From an uncultured Succinivibrio sp. (GTDB taxonomy: Bacteria; Pseudomonadota; Gammaproteobacteria; Enterobacterales; Succinivibrionaceae): 64,000 nt of DNA. A program made the translations under genes and the position numbers. The notes beneath the pieces are model-generated. The model was not told where the DNA came from. It was given only the letters and a program-made list of their open reading frames with translations, and did not search any database. Shown here one piece after another: positions 17,512 through 26,882 of the stretch. The number at the start of each line of letters is the position of its first letter. Position 1 is the stretch's first letter. Where the stretch lies: the NCBI GenBank assembly GCA_900770725.1, contig CAAGLL010000030.1, positions 1 through 64,000 of the forward strand. Reading direction: 5' to 3'.

Positions 17512-18162
17512 ATGGGCAATCAAAACGGCATCAACCCGGTAGTGGCGTTCTGCAACTGGACCTGCAGGCTCTGCTGGATCCACGTGTGCTTCACCGCCAT
17601 GGCCGTCTGCGGGCTCGTGGTGTTCGGGATCTTCCCCGCGCTCGCCTCATCCTGCCTGATGCTGCGCCGCTACCTGAACGGCCAGCACAGCGTGAGGCTC
17701 TCCGAGGCCTTCTGCGAGTACCGCAAGGTCTTCGTGAAGGCCAACCTCGCAGGCTGGGCGGTGGCGCTGCCGGCCCTGTCGTGCCTCTGGTACGCGGGGG
17801 CGGGCGTCGAGAAACTGGGCGCCGTGCCTTCCATCGCGGCGATGGCGCTTGTGCCGCTTGCGGCCATCGCGCTCGTCTTCTGCTACTGCACGGTGGTCAT
17901 GCTCAGCTGCTATGACGCCAAGACCCTGGGCGGGGCGCTGCAAAACGGCCTTGCGATGATGTCAGGCCGCGCAGGCTTCCACTGCGTGCCATTCACGCTG
18001 CTGTGCGCCGCGGCCTGCGCGATCACCTACGCGATGATCCCGATCTGCGCGCTGTTCTTCGGGGCGGCGCCCGTACTCATCACCACGGTCGCGGCCATAC
18101 GCAACGGCCGCCCCGAACTCATGGGACCTGATGCCAACTGGAGCAACAACGCAAATGCTTAA
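17512..18162 (+). CDS. YesL-like (DUF624) membrane protein
   Basis: A 216-residue membrane protein resembling the YesL/DUF624 family, which is found next to CUT1 sugar transporters. About five hydrophobic segments are visible, and the N-terminal part with VVFGIFPALASS and a following FCEYRKVFVKANL matches the family pattern. AGGAGG precedes ATG 17512. YesL proteins have no proven biochemical role; an accessory of the oligosaccharide transporter or a sensor is inferred from neighbourhood. Its last codons overlap the epimerase gene by 8 bp. Confidence 0.7.
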   Translation: MGNQNGINPVVAFCNWTCRLCWIHVCFTAMAVCGLVVFGIFPALASSCLMLRRYLNGQHSVRLSEAFCEYRKVFVKANLAGWAVALPALSCLWYAGAGVEKLGAVPSIAAMALVPLAAIALVFCYCTVVMLSCYDAKTLGGALQNGLAMMSGRAGFHCVPFTLLCAAACAITYAMIPICALFFGAAPVLITTVAAIRNGRPELMGPDANWSNNANA

Positions 18163-19366
18163 ACTCGATCTTTTTGAAGCCTCCGCCCTTGAGGAAGGGC
18201 GCAGCATCCTGGACTTCTGGCTTGCCTACCAGGATCCGCGCGGCGGGTTCTACGGCTACTCCGATTTCAAGGGGAACATCGACAAGGACGCCCCCAAGGG
18301 CGTGCTGCTGCACTCGCGCATCTTGTTTGCCTTCTCAAACGGCTACCTCGCAACCGGCGATCGCCGCTACCTCAAGGCCGCCGAGCACTGCTACCGCTTC
18401 CTCTCAGGCCCGGCGCTCGACGAGTCGCAAGGCGGCGTCTACTGGATGCTCGACGCAAAGTGCAAGCCCACCGACACCCAGAAGCACGTCTACAACCAGG
18501 GCTTTGCGATCTACGCGCTCGCCGAGTACTACCTGGCCTCCGGCGATCAGAACGCCCTCGAGCTTGCCAAGGAGATCTTCAGCCTCGTCGAGGAGCGCGC
18601 CTACGACAAGGAGAACGGCGGCTACCTCGAGGCCTTCGACCGCAACTGGGACGAGGCGCGCAACGATCTCGTCTGCGACACCGCCGAGGGCGTGCTCGCC
18701 GAGAAGTCGATGAACACCCACCTGCACGTGCTCGAGGCCTACACCAAGCTCTACGAGGCCTGCGGCGACGAGTTGTGCGGCAGGCGCATGGAGGAGCTGG
18801 CGCTGCTCATGTGCCGCAAGGTCGTGATGCCGTCGCTCCACTTCGGGCTCTTCTTCTCGCGCGACTGGAAGTGCGTCTCCCACGACGTCTCCTTCGGCCA
18901 CGACATCGAGGGCTCCTGGCTCATGGATCTTGCCGCGGCGCTGTGCCCAACTAGGGCGGCGCGCTCGGAGATCCGCACCCTCACCTCCAAGATGGCCGCG
19001 CAGTGCAACGCCGAGGCCTTCGACTCCAACGGGGCTCTTTTCAACGAGTTCCGCGACGGGCACCTTCTGGACGCCGACAGGATCTGGTGGGTGCAGGCCG
19101 AGGGCATGGTCGGCTTCATGAACGCCTTCGAGAAGGATCACGAGCAGGAGTACCTGAAGCGCTCGCAGGGCCTCTTCGACGTCATCAAGAACACGCTCAA
19201 GGACCGCGTCGGCGGCGAATGGTTCTGGAAGACCGATCGCGCCGGCCATCCTTACGAGGACACTCCGAAGGTCGAGCCCTGGAAGTGCCCTTACCACAAT
19301 TCACGCGCCTGCTTTGAGATCTGCCGCCGCATCGGGAAGCTCAAGCAGGGCTGCCTCTCTTTCTGA
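18155..19366 (+). CDS. AGE family epimerase, cellobiose 2-epimerase type
   Basis: A 403-residue (alpha/alpha)6-barrel enzyme of the N-acylglucosamine 2-epimerase superfamily. His189 (MNTHLHVLEAY), His249 (FGHDIEGSWL) and His381 (WKCPYHNSR) sit almost where Ruminococcus albus cellobiose 2-epimerase has His184, His243 and His374, the last two being its catalytic pair. That enzyme epimerises the reducing end of beta-1,4-disaccharides, for example mannobiose to mannosylglucose. ATG 18155 was chosen over 18131, which lies deeper in the preceding gene. Linked regulation with a GH130 mannosylglucose phosphorylase supports this role. A mannose isomerase or acylglucosamine epimerase is less likely. 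Confidence 0.85.
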   Translation: MLKLDLFEASALEEGRSILDFWLAYQDPRGGFYGYSDFKGNIDKDAPKGVLLHSRILFAFSNGYLATGDRRYLKAAEHCYRFLSGPALDESQGGVYWMLDAKCKPTDTQKHVYNQGFAIYALAEYYLASGDQNALELAKEIFSLVEERAYDKENGGYLEAFDRNWDEARNDLVCDTAEGVLAEKSMNTHLHVLEAYTKLYEACGDELCGRRMEELALLMCRKVVMPSLHFGLFFSRDWKCVSHDVSFGHDIEGSWLMDLAAALCPTRAARSEIRTLTSKMAAQCNAEAFDSNGALFNEFRDGHLLDADRIWWVQAEGMVGFMNAFEKDHEQEYLKRSQGLFDVIKNTLKDRVGGEWFWKTDRAGHPYEDTPKVEPWKCPYHNSRACFEICRRIGKLKQGCLSF

Positions 19367-19382
19367 AAACGGGGAACTACAA

Positions 19383-20468
19383 ATGTACGCAGTTGAAGTC
19401 AAGAAGCTGAACAAGACTTACGGCAAGAACGTCATCCTAAACGACATCGACCTGACCATGGAGGCAGGCGGGTTCACCGTGCTGCTCGGGCCCTCGGGCT
19501 GCGGCAAGTCGACGCTGCTCCGCTGCATCGCGGGCCTCGAGGACGTGACATCGGGCAAGGTGCTCATCGGCGGCAAGGACGTGACGCTCGCCGATCCCAA
19601 GGACCGTGAGATCGGCATGGTCTTCCAGTCCTACGCGCTCTTCCCGCACATGACGGTGAGGGAGAACATCTCATTTGGCCTCAAGATCGCCCACAAGACC
19701 AAGGCCGAGATCGACCCGCTCGTCGAGGGCGTCGCCAAGATGCTCCAGATAAGCCACCTGCTCGACCGCACCCCGGCCCAGCTCTCAGGCGGCCAGAGGC
19801 AGCGCGTCGCCATCGGCCGCGCGCTGGTGCGCCAGCCCAAGGTCTTCCTCTTCGACGAGCCGCTGTCGAACCTCGACGCGAAGCTGCGCTCGGAGATGCG
19901 CCTTGAGCTCAAGAAGCTGCACACCACGCTCGACTCGACCATCATCTACGTGACCCACGATCAGATCGAGGCCATGACGCTGGCCACCAAGATCGTGGTC
20001 CTAAACCGCGGCCGCCCGCAGCAGATCGGCACTCCTTATGAGATCTACAACCGCCCGGCCAACGTGTTCGTGGCAAAGTTCGTCGGCACCCCGCAGATCA
20101 ACCTCCTCAAGGGCACGCTGGTCTCCGACGGCGTGAAGTGGGCGGTCAACGCCAGCGGCACCTTGCTGCCGCTTGACAGCTACAAGTTCACCAAGCCGGT
20201 GGTCCAGGGCCAGCAGGTCTACTTCGCCGTCCGCCCCGAGCACGTGCTCCAGGTGCCGATCAACCAGAAGGAGTTCAAGGTCTCGCTGCGCACGGTCGCC
20301 TTCGAGAAGACCGGCGCCGAGACGCTGGCCGAGCTGAACTTCAACGATCAGCCGCTGCGCGCCAAGCTCGACGCCAACATCCCCATCGACAACGGCAAGG
20401 TGCTCGATCTCTACCTCGACCTCTCGAACGTCTCCGTGTTCGACGCCGAGACCGAGGAGCGCCTGTAA
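19383..20468 (+). CDS. Sugar ABC transporter ATPase, MsmX/UgpC type
   Basis: A 361-residue ATPase of the MalK/UgpC/MsmK group. Walker [10 protein letters not shown] lies at residues 36-44, the signature is LSGGQRQRV, and Walker [15 protein letters not shown] follows; residues about 240-361 form the OB/TOBE regulatory domain. ATG 19383 follows a GGGG-containing leader 16 bp after the epimerase stop. It would drive the two permeases of this operon, and such ATPases are often shared among several CUT1 importers, so it may also serve others in the cell. Confidence 0.92.
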   Translation: MYAVEVKKLNKTYGKNVILNDIDLTMEAGGFTVLLGPSGCGKSTLLRCIAGLEDVTSGKVLIGGKDVTLADPKDREIGMVFQSYALFPHMTVRENISFGLKIAHKTKAEIDPLVEGVAKMLQISHLLDRTPAQLSGGQRQRVAIGRALVRQPKVFLFDEPLSNLDAKLRSEMRLELKKLHTTLDSTIIYVTHDQIEAMTLATKIVVLNRGRPQQIGTPYEIYNRPANVFVAKFVGTPQINLLKGTLVSDGVKWAVNASGTLLPLDSYKFTKPVVQGQQVYFAVRPEHVLQVPINQKEFKVSLRTVAFEKTGAETLAELNFNDQPLRAKLDANIPIDNGKVLDLYLDLSNVSVFDAETEERL

Positions 20469-20508
20469 GGGCAGTGCGCCGCAAGGAGCGGCGCTGATCT
20501 TGAAATTA

Positions 20509-20534
20509 GCAAGGGGGCCGTCCGGCCCCCTTGC
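20509..20534 (+). other. Strong 11-bp hairpin after the ABC operon
   Basis: GCAAGGGGGCC (20509-20519) pairs perfectly with GGCCCCCTTGC (20524-20534) around GTCC. No T-tract follows, so it may mark the mRNA 3' end after processing rather than an intrinsic terminator. Confidence 0.55.
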
Positions 20535-20886
20535 CGTCAGCGCGAAGAGCAAAAGCCGAACGCGCCAAAATGCGCCTGTCCGCAGGCCGAAGACGGCAGC
20601 CAGCTTGAAAAGCCGGTGCCGGATTTTTGAAAACGCCGCGGATCCCGCCTGAAAATCTTCCTTTGAAATCTGAAGGACAGCCCGATTTTGAAGATCAAGG
20701 CTCAAGCTGGCGTGACAGTCCTGCTTATGATACTTTTTGACTAAGTTTTTTCTGGCATCGTGCTCTGGATCCTCAAGCCTTAACCTAAAGTATGTTAGAT
20801 GTGGAAAAAACGGGCTCAGCCCCGCCAGGCTTGATATCGCAGAGAAAAACATTGAGATTATGCGTTCTCAAAAAATTAGGAAGCAC
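20535..20886. other. Non-coding stretch upstream of the RND genes
   Basis: No gene is recognised. The second half turns AT-rich (about 20650-20880) and should contain the promoter of the efflux genes; TTGACT at 20737-20742 is a possible -35 element without a matching -10. Confidence 0.4.
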
Positions 20887-22134
20887 ATGAAATCCAAGGC
20901 ATTGATTCTGACAGCCGTTGTGGCGTCAGCCCTTTTGGGATGCGGCGACCACAAGGGCGGCGCGCAAAACATCGTTCAGGAAGTGGGAGTGATCACTGTC
21001 AGCACCGAACCGGTCACCATCAGCCGCGAGTTCACGGGACGCGTGGTCTCCAAGGAGGAGGCTGAGATCCGCCCGCAGATCACCGGCATCGTCAAGGCGC
21101 GCCTGTTCCAAGAGGGCGACCATGTGGAGAAAGATCAGATCCTCTACCAAATTGACGACGCTTCCTACAAGGCAGCCTATGACGAGGCCATGGCCAAGCT
21201 TCAGAACGCCGAGGCCGCGATGAAGACCGCCTCGCTCAAGGCCAGCCGCTACAACGCCCTGCTCAAGACCAACGCGGTGGCGCGCCAGGACGCCGACGAC
21301 GCCCAGGCGGCCTATGAGCAGGATGTGGCGCAGGTGGCCGAATACAAGGCGGCGGTGGAAAAGGCCAAGATCAATCTCGACCGCACGCAAATCCGCTCGC
21401 CCATCGAAGGCCGCGCAGGCATCTCCCAGGTGACCCCGGGCGCGCTGGTCACCGAGAACCAGAGCGAGGCCCTGGTCACGGTGCGCCAGATAGACCCCAT
21501 CAACGTGGATATCACGCAGTCAAGCGCCCAGATGCTCTCGATGAAAAAGCGCTTCCGCAACCGGATCAAGCGCGGCGTCGTCATCCCGGTGAAGCTTACA
21601 TTGGAGGACAACTCCGAGTACGGGTATAAAGGCCATATCACTTCAGCCGAGGTCGCCGTCGACGAGTCGACCGGCACCATGACCGTGCGCGCCGAGTTCC
21701 CCAACCCCGATCACGATCTGCTCCCGGGCATGTACGTGCGGGCCCTTGTGTACTCCAAGGGCATCATCCCCGACGGCATCCTGGTGCCGCAGCAGGGCGT
21801 GACAAGAGACAGCTCGGGCAAGGCGGTGGCCTTTGTGGTCACCCCTGAGAACAAGGTCGAGCTGCGTCAAATCACCGCGGATGAAGCCATCGGCGACAAG
21901 TGGCTCGTATCCTCGGGGCTTCAGGCTGGCGACCGCGTCATGGTCGAGGGCACCTCCAAGGCCAGCGCCGGGGCCACCGTGAAGCCCGTGGACGTGACGG
22001 CAAAGTACGCCGGAGAGGACCAGGGCAAGGGATCGGGCGAAACTGGCGATGCGTCATCGCAGCAGGATCAGAAGGCTCAGGATCCCGCCGCCAAGGCAGG
22101 CGCTGACAACCAGGGCACCGAGGCGCAGCAATGA
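20887..22134 (+). CDS. RND efflux periplasmic adaptor lipoprotein (AcrA-like)
   Basis: A 415-residue membrane fusion protein. Residues 1-19 form a lipoprotein signal with lipobox LLGC, so Cys18 or its neighbour becomes lipidated and anchors the protein to the inner membrane. The order is the AcrA one: barrel-sandwich halves (RPQITGIVKARLFQEGDHV and IRSPIEGRAGIS), a long alpha-hairpin between them, then the beta-barrel and membrane-proximal domains. The tail after about residue 375 is rich in Gly, Gln and Asp and looks disordered. ATG 20887 has AGGAAG just upstream; an in-frame ATG at 20860 lacks one. It overlaps the pump gene by 4 bp. Confidence 0.9.
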   Translation: MKSKALILTAVVASALLGCGDHKGGAQNIVQEVGVITVSTEPVTISREFTGRVVSKEEAEIRPQITGIVKARLFQEGDHVEKDQILYQIDDASYKAAYDEAMAKLQNAEAAMKTASLKASRYNALLKTNAVARQDADDAQAAYEQDVAQVAEYKAAVEKAKINLDRTQIRSPIEGRAGISQVTPGALVTENQSEALVTVRQIDPINVDITQSSAQMLSMKKRFRNRIKRGVVIPVKLTLEDNSEYGYKGHITSAEVAVDESTGTMTVRAEFPNPDHDLLPGMYVRALVYSKGIIPDGILVPQQGVTRDSSGKAVAFVVTPENKVELRQITADEAIGDKWLVSSGLQAGDRVMVEGTSKASAGATVKPVDVTAKYAGEDQGKGSGETGDASSQQDQKAQDPAAKAGADNQGTEAQQ

Positions 22135-25100
22135 TTTCCGAGTTTTTTATTCGCCGCCCAGTCTTTGCCTGGGTCATCGCGCTGAGCATGATGCTAGCGG
22201 GCGTGCTGTGCATCGGCAACATGTCAATCGCGCAGTATCCGGATGTGGCGCCGCCGCAGGTGAGCATCAAGGCCACCTATCCTGGCGCCTCGGCCGAGAG
22301 CCTTGAGAACAGCGTCACCCAGGTGATTGAGCAGCAGCTCACCGGGCTCGACGGCCTCCTGTACTTCTCCTCGTCCTCAAGCTCTTCCACAGGCCAGGTC
22401 TCGATCACCGTAACCTTCGAGCAGGGCACGGATCCCGACATGGCGCAGGTGCAGGTTAAAAACAAAGTCTCCCAGGCTGAAAGCCGCCTGCCGACCGAGG
22501 TGACCCAGCAGGGCGTGACCGTGGCCAAGTCCCAAAGCGACTTCCTCATCGTGATGTGCGTCTATGACGCCACTGACCGCCACAGCGCCGGCGATATCTC
22601 CGACTACCTGGTGTCCAACATGCAGGATGAGCTCTCGCGCATCGACGGCGTGGGCGACGTGCAGGTATTCGGCGCCCAGCACGCCATGCGCATCTGGCTC
22701 GATCCGGTGAAGCTCGCCTCCTACAGCCTCATGCCCTCGGACGTTAAGACCGCCATACAGGCTCAGAACACGCAGGTGTCCTCAGGCCAGATCGGCGCCT
22801 CGCCCTCCTCGCAGGACCAGCAGCTGGTGGCCACCATCAAGTCGCGCGACCGCCTGCAGACCCCGGAGCAGTTCGGCAGCATCATCCTCAAGAGCAGCAC
22901 CAAGGGCGCCATCGTCAGGCTGCGCGACGTGGCCCGGATTGAGATAGGCAGCGAAAGCTACGCCTCGGACGCCATGGCCAACGGCCACCCGGCCTCCGGC
23001 ATCGCCTTCAAGCTCGCCGCCGGCGCAAACGCCCTGAACACCGCCGAGCTGATTAAAGGCCGCATCGCCGAGTTCCAAAAGAACATGCCTGACGGCTATA
23101 CGGTCAGCTACCCGATGGACAGCACCGACTTCATCAAGATCTCCATCGGCGAGGTGGTCGAGACCCTCTTTGAGGCATTGCTGCTCGTGATCCTCGTGAT
23201 GTACGTCTTCCTGCAGAACCTGCGTTCGACCATCATCCCCGCGATCTCGGTGCCGGTGGTGCTCTTAGGCTCCTTTGCCATACTTTATGCCTGCGGCTTC
23301 ACCATCAACACCTTGACGATGTTCGGCATGGTGCTTGCCATCGGCCTGCTGGTCGACGACACCATCGTGGTCGTGGAGAACGTGGAGCGCCTGATGCATG
23401 AGGAGCGCCTAAGCCCCCTTGAGGCATCCATCCAGTCGATGCGCGAGCTCACCGGCACGCTCTTCGGCGTGGCCATCGTGCTCTCGGCGGTGTTCCTGCC
23501 CATGGCCTTCTTCTCAGGCTCCACGGGCGTCATCTACCGGCAGTTCTCCATCACCATCGTCTCGGCCATGATGCTCTCGGCCTTCATCGCCATCACCCTG
23601 ACTCCGGCGCTGTGCGCGACCATCCTCAAGCCGGTTCCGCCCAAGGCGGCGCCGATCGCGGGCGGCAAGCGAGGCGGAGCTAGGAGGCTGCTCGGAGCCT
23701 TCAACAGAGGCTACGAGGCGGTGCACGCCAAATACACCGCCGTGGTGGACAAGGGGCTCAAGCGACCGGCTATCCTCGCCGGGGTGTACGCGCTGTGCGT
23801 AGTCCTGAGCTACTTTGCCTACACGAGCCTGCCCACGGGCTTCCTCCCCACCGAGGATCAGGGCTACCTCATGGTGCAGTACACGCTGCCCGCCGGCGCC
23901 TCCACCAACCGCACCCAGGCCGTGCGCGCTGAGATCCAGAAGTACTTCGACGAGCATGAGAAGAAGAACATCAACGTCGCGATGATGGTCGACGGCTTCA
24001 GCTTCGCCGGCACCGGCCAGAACGCAGGCATGGGCTTCGTCGCCCTCAAGAACTGGGATGAGCGCACCTCCCCCGAGGACTCCTCATCCGCCATCGCCAG
24101 GCGCGCCATGGCGGCCCTAAGCCAGATCCGCGACGCGCAGGTTTACGTGCTGACCCCTCCGGCAATTTCCGGCCTCGGCAGCTCCAACGGATTCACCTTC
24201 GAGCTCCAGGGCCTGGCCGGGCTCGGCCGCGACAAGCTCAAGCAATACCGCGACGAGTTGATCGCCAAGGCCGCCCATGATCCCGACCTCATGGCCGTGC
24301 GTCCCAACACCTTGCCCGACATGCCGCAGCTCAAAGTCGACATCAACGATGACAAGGCCCGCTCGCTGGGATTGTCGCTGACGGACATCAACAGCACCCT
24401 GAGCTACGCCTTCGGCGGCAGCTACGTCAACGACTTCATCGACAGCGGCCGCGTCAAGAAGGTCTACATGCAGGGCATGATGCAGTACCGCTCCAAGCCC
24501 GAGGATCTCTACCGCTGGCAGGTGAAGGGCGCCAACAGCTCAGGGCAGGCCGTCATGGCCCCGTTCTCGTCATTCTCAAGCTACCGCTGGGAATTCGGCC
24601 CGGACACGCTCTCCCGCTACAACGGCCTCGAGTCCTACGAGATCCAGGGCCAGCAGGCCCCGGGCAAGAGCTCGGGCGACGCCATGAGCGCCATGGAGCG
24701 CCTGGCCTCGGCGCTGCCGAGCGACACCACCTTCTCGTGGACGAGCATGTCCTACCAGGAGAAGCTCTCCTCGGGCGGCGCGATCAAGCTCTACGCGATC
24801 TCGCTTTTGGTGGTCTTCCTGTGCCTGGCCGCGCTCTATGAGAGCTGGTCCATCCCGCTGTCGGTGCTCCTCGTGATCCCGCTGGGCCTCGTGGGCGCCC
24901 TGGCAGCCGTGCATCTCAGGGGCCTTGAGAACGACATCTACTTCCAGGTGGCGCTCATCACCGTCATCGGCCTCTCGGCCAAGAACGCCATCCTCATCGT
25001 TGAGTTCGCCGAGGCCAAGGTCAAGGAGGGCGAAAGCCTACTCGAGGCCGCGGTGCACGCCGCCTCGCTGCGCTTCAGGCCGATCCTCATGACCTCGTTC

Positions 25101-25331
25101 GCCTTCATGGCGGGCGTGTTCCCGCTGGCGGTGGCCTCAGGCGCCGGCGCCAACAGCCGCGTGGCCATCGGCACCGGCATCATCGGCGGCACGCTCTCGG
25201 CCACTGTGCTGGCCATCTTCATCGTGCCGCTGCTGTTCGTGGCCGTGAAGAGCCTCTTCGGAAGACGCTCGGGCAAGGCCGCCGCCAAAGCGGGTACGCG
25301 CCCTGATGACGCGGAAAGCCACGCAAAGTAA
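22131..25331 (+). CDS. RND multidrug efflux pump, AcrB-like
   Basis: A 1066-residue inner-membrane proton-driven drug exporter of the HAE1 RND family, close to the AcrB length. It opens with ISEFFIRRPVFAWVIA, has the proton-relay Asp pair in GLLVDDTIVVVENV of helix 4, and repeats the helix-loop-helix plan in its second half with GLSAKNAILIVEFA. The serine-rich SSSSSSSTGQVSI segment corresponds to the N-terminal pore region. ATGA overlap couples it to the adaptor. No TolC-type outer-membrane gene follows, so the pair must use a channel encoded elsewhere. Confidence 0.95.
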   Translation: MISEFFIRRPVFAWVIALSMMLAGVLCIGNMSIAQYPDVAPPQVSIKATYPGASAESLENSVTQVIEQQLTGLDGLLYFSSSSSSSTGQVSITVTFEQGTDPDMAQVQVKNKVSQAESRLPTEVTQQGVTVAKSQSDFLIVMCVYDATDRHSAGDISDYLVSNMQDELSRIDGVGDVQVFGAQHAMRIWLDPVKLASYSLMPSDVKTAIQAQNTQVSSGQIGASPSSQDQQLVATIKSRDRLQTPEQFGSIILKSSTKGAIVRLRDVARIEIGSESYASDAMANGHPASGIAFKLAAGANALNTAELIKGRIAEFQKNMPDGYTVSYPMDSTDFIKISIGEVVETLFEALLLVILVMYVFLQNLRSTIIPAISVPVVLLGSFAILYACGFTINTLTMFGMVLAIGLLVDDTIVVVENVERLMHEERLSPLEASIQSMRELTGTLFGVAIVLSAVFLPMAFFSGSTGVIYRQFSITIVSAMMLSAFIAITLTPALCATILKPVPPKAAPIAGGKRGGARRLLGAFNRGYEAVHAKYTAVVDKGLKRPAILAGVYALCVVLSYFAYTSLPTGFLPTEDQGYLMVQYTLPAGASTNRTQAVRAEIQKYFDEHEKKNINVAMMVDGFSFAGTGQNAGMGFVALKNWDERTSPEDSSSAIARRAMAALSQIRDAQVYVLTPPAISGLGSSNGFTFELQGLAGLGRDKLKQYRDELIAKAAHDPDLMAVRPNTLPDMPQLKVDINDDKARSLGLSLTDINSTLSYAFGGSYVNDFIDSGRVKKVYMQGMMQYRSKPEDLYRWQVKGANSSGQAVMAPFSSFSSYRWEFGPDTLSRYNGLESYEIQGQQAPGKSSGDAMSAMERLASALPSDTTFSWTSMSYQEKLSSGGAIKLYAISLLVVFLCLAALYESWSIPLSVLLVIPLGLVGALAAVHLRGLENDIYFQVALITVIGLSAKNAILIVEFAEAKVKEGESLLEAAVHAASLRFRPILMTSFAFMAGVFPLAVASGAGANSRVAIGTGIIGGTLSATVLAIFIVPLLFVAVKSLFGRRSGKAAAKAGTRPDDAESHAK

Positions 25332-25341
25332 GGCCTTGTCG

Positions 25342-25364
25342 CCGGCCCGGGATCCCCGGGCCGG
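25342..25364 (+). other. GC hairpin after the RND pump
   Basis: CCGGCCCGGG (25342-25351) and CCCGGGCCGG (25355-25364) form a perfect stem with a 3-base loop, placed just before the true terminator. Confidence 0.5.
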
Positions 25365-25374
25365 ATAGCAAAGC

Positions 25375-25416
25375 AAGGACACTCCGCAATATCCAAGGTG
25401 GAGTGTCCTTCTTGTC
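25375..25416 (+). terminator. Terminator after the RND operon
   Basis: AAGGACACTCC (25375-25385) pairs with GGAGTGTCCTT (25400-25410) around a 14-base loop, followed by a T-rich CTTGTCTTGTT. Confidence 0.75.
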
Positions 25417-25654
25417 TTGTTAAGGCGCCTTGCCTTCCAGGAGCGCCGGCGTGGCAAAACGCGCCGCCGTGTCCGGCCTTGCCGTCTCTAAACGCAGGCG
25501 GAAGCCTCTCTTGCGTCCAACAGGGCTGGCGATCGCCAAGCGGGAAACGCAAGGCAAAGACTTGGGATTGTCATATGATGAAGGCCTGTCATGATCTCGT
25601 TTAAGCGCCGTGCTTTTAGGATCATGGAAAAGGGTTTTGAAGTTCGGGAGGGAG

Positions 25655-26410
25655 ATGATGCTCCAGGCTTCGCGCAATGAAATCATCCTCAGGGAGCTCC
25701 GGGCTGGCAGGCCGCTAAAGGTCGCCGAGCTCAGCTCAAGGCTCGGGGTCAGTGTCGATACCGTAAGGCGCGATCTCAAGGCGCTCGACGCGGCAGGGCA
25801 GCTCAAGTACGTGCGCGGCGGGGCCTGCCTCCCCGACACCATGCTCGCCTTCTCAAGCTTCAGCGGCCGCGAGATCGACCACGCCGATCTCAAGCGCGCC
25901 GCCGCGGTGAAGGCCGCGCAGCTCGTGAAGGAAGGGCAGGTGGTCGCGATGAACTCGGGAACCACCAACGCCATCCTCGCCTCCGAGCTTGCCAAGCTCG
26001 CGATCCCCTTCACCGTGGTCACGAACAACCTCGCCGCCGCCGCGGCGCTCATGGCAAGTCCCGCGATCAGGCTCTTTTGCATCGGCGGAATGGTCGATGG
26101 CGCCGAGCGCTCGACCTTCGGCAGCCAGTGCGTGCAGGAGTTCTCGGACTACCTTCCCGATCTGTCCTTCCTCTCGCTCAACGCCGTGAGCCTCGACTCG
26201 GGCTTCACCGACTTCCGCCTCTCCGAGATCCCGGTCATCAAGGCCCTCGTGAAGGGCTCAAAGCAGGTGTGCGCCGTCATGGACTCGACGAAGCTTGGCC
26301 GCGTCTCCAAGAAGCGCGTGCTCGACTTTGACGACGTGGACCTCCTCGTCACCGACGATCCTGGCAAGGCACGGGGGATCTTCGGGGAGAAGGGCCTCCA
26401 GGTCCGCTAG
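25655..26410 (+). CDS. DeoR-family transcriptional regulator
   Basis: A 251-residue DeoR/GlpR-type regulator. Residues about 5-60 form the helix-turn-helix (VAELSSRLGVSVDTVRRDLKAL), and the C-terminal DeoR sensor domain shows the sugar-phosphate-binding NSGTTN motif and VMDSTKLGR. Two adjacent ATGs (25655 and 25658) follow GGGAGGGAG; either may be used. It stands alone between the RND genes and the phosphonate operon, 470 bp upstream of phnX and on the same strand, so control of the phosphonate genes is possible but not shown. Usual ligands of the family are phosphorylated sugars. Confidence 0.88.
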   Translation: MMLQASRNEIILRELRAGRPLKVAELSSRLGVSVDTVRRDLKALDAAGQLKYVRGGACLPDTMLAFSSFSGREIDHADLKRAAAVKAAQLVKEGQVVAMNSGTTNAILASELAKLAIPFTVVTNNLAAAAALMASPAIRLFCIGGMVDGAERSTFGSQCVQEFSDYLPDLSFLSLNAVSLDSGFTDFRLSEIPVIKALVKGSKQVCAVMDSTKLGRVSKKRVLDFDDVDLLVTDDPGKARGIFGEKGLQVR

Positions 26411-26882
26411 AGCGATCCCCATCTCCAAAAGCCCGCAGCACACCTCTTCTCATCCCAAGCCCCAAGGCAAATGGCCTCCCCAGGTCCTGGCGGCCTTCTA
26501 CGCCTTGGGCGCGATGCCGCGTCTGCGGCAAAGCGGCCATCCTGGCGCGTTTTGCAGTATTTTGCTGTTTACGACTTCAGCATTGCCACGTTTTGCGGCA
26601 ATTGGCGGCAGCAGGCCATGAGTTTCAAAAATGCGGCGCGCCTTCGTCCTCACTCATGTTCGCCAAAACGCCGTGCCTCTGATTTAAACATTTAAATACA
26701 AACAGATGTTGTGACTTGCAAGCATGCTTTGCAAACTGACATGTATGACATGGCCGAGCAAATTAACAGACGTTTAACACTTCCCGTACACGAACCCTCC
26801 ATTTGGACCCTATATTGTCAATGTAAGCATAAAACGGCATAAAGCCGAATTAAACAGCAAAGCGATTTGAAGGAAGGAAAAC
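26411..26882. other. Long promoter region upstream of phnX
   Basis: No gene is supported. From about 26640 the DNA is AT-rich. It contains an imperfect palindrome around AGCATGCT (26716-26734), two direct repeats TGACATG (26737-26743 and 26746-26752), and a -10-like TATATT at 26811. The repeats recall PHO-box halves but the spacing (9 bp instead of 11) does not fit. Confidence 0.4.

Noticed and set aside
26295..26695. Frames past the DeoR gene end, 26295-26621 and 26471-26695
   Set aside because: They overlap the DeoR gene end or AT-rich promoter DNA and show no motif or ribosome site.
26737..26752. PHO box upstream of phnX
   Set aside because: The two TGACATG repeats are 9 bp apart, not 11, and match the CTGTCAT half only partly.
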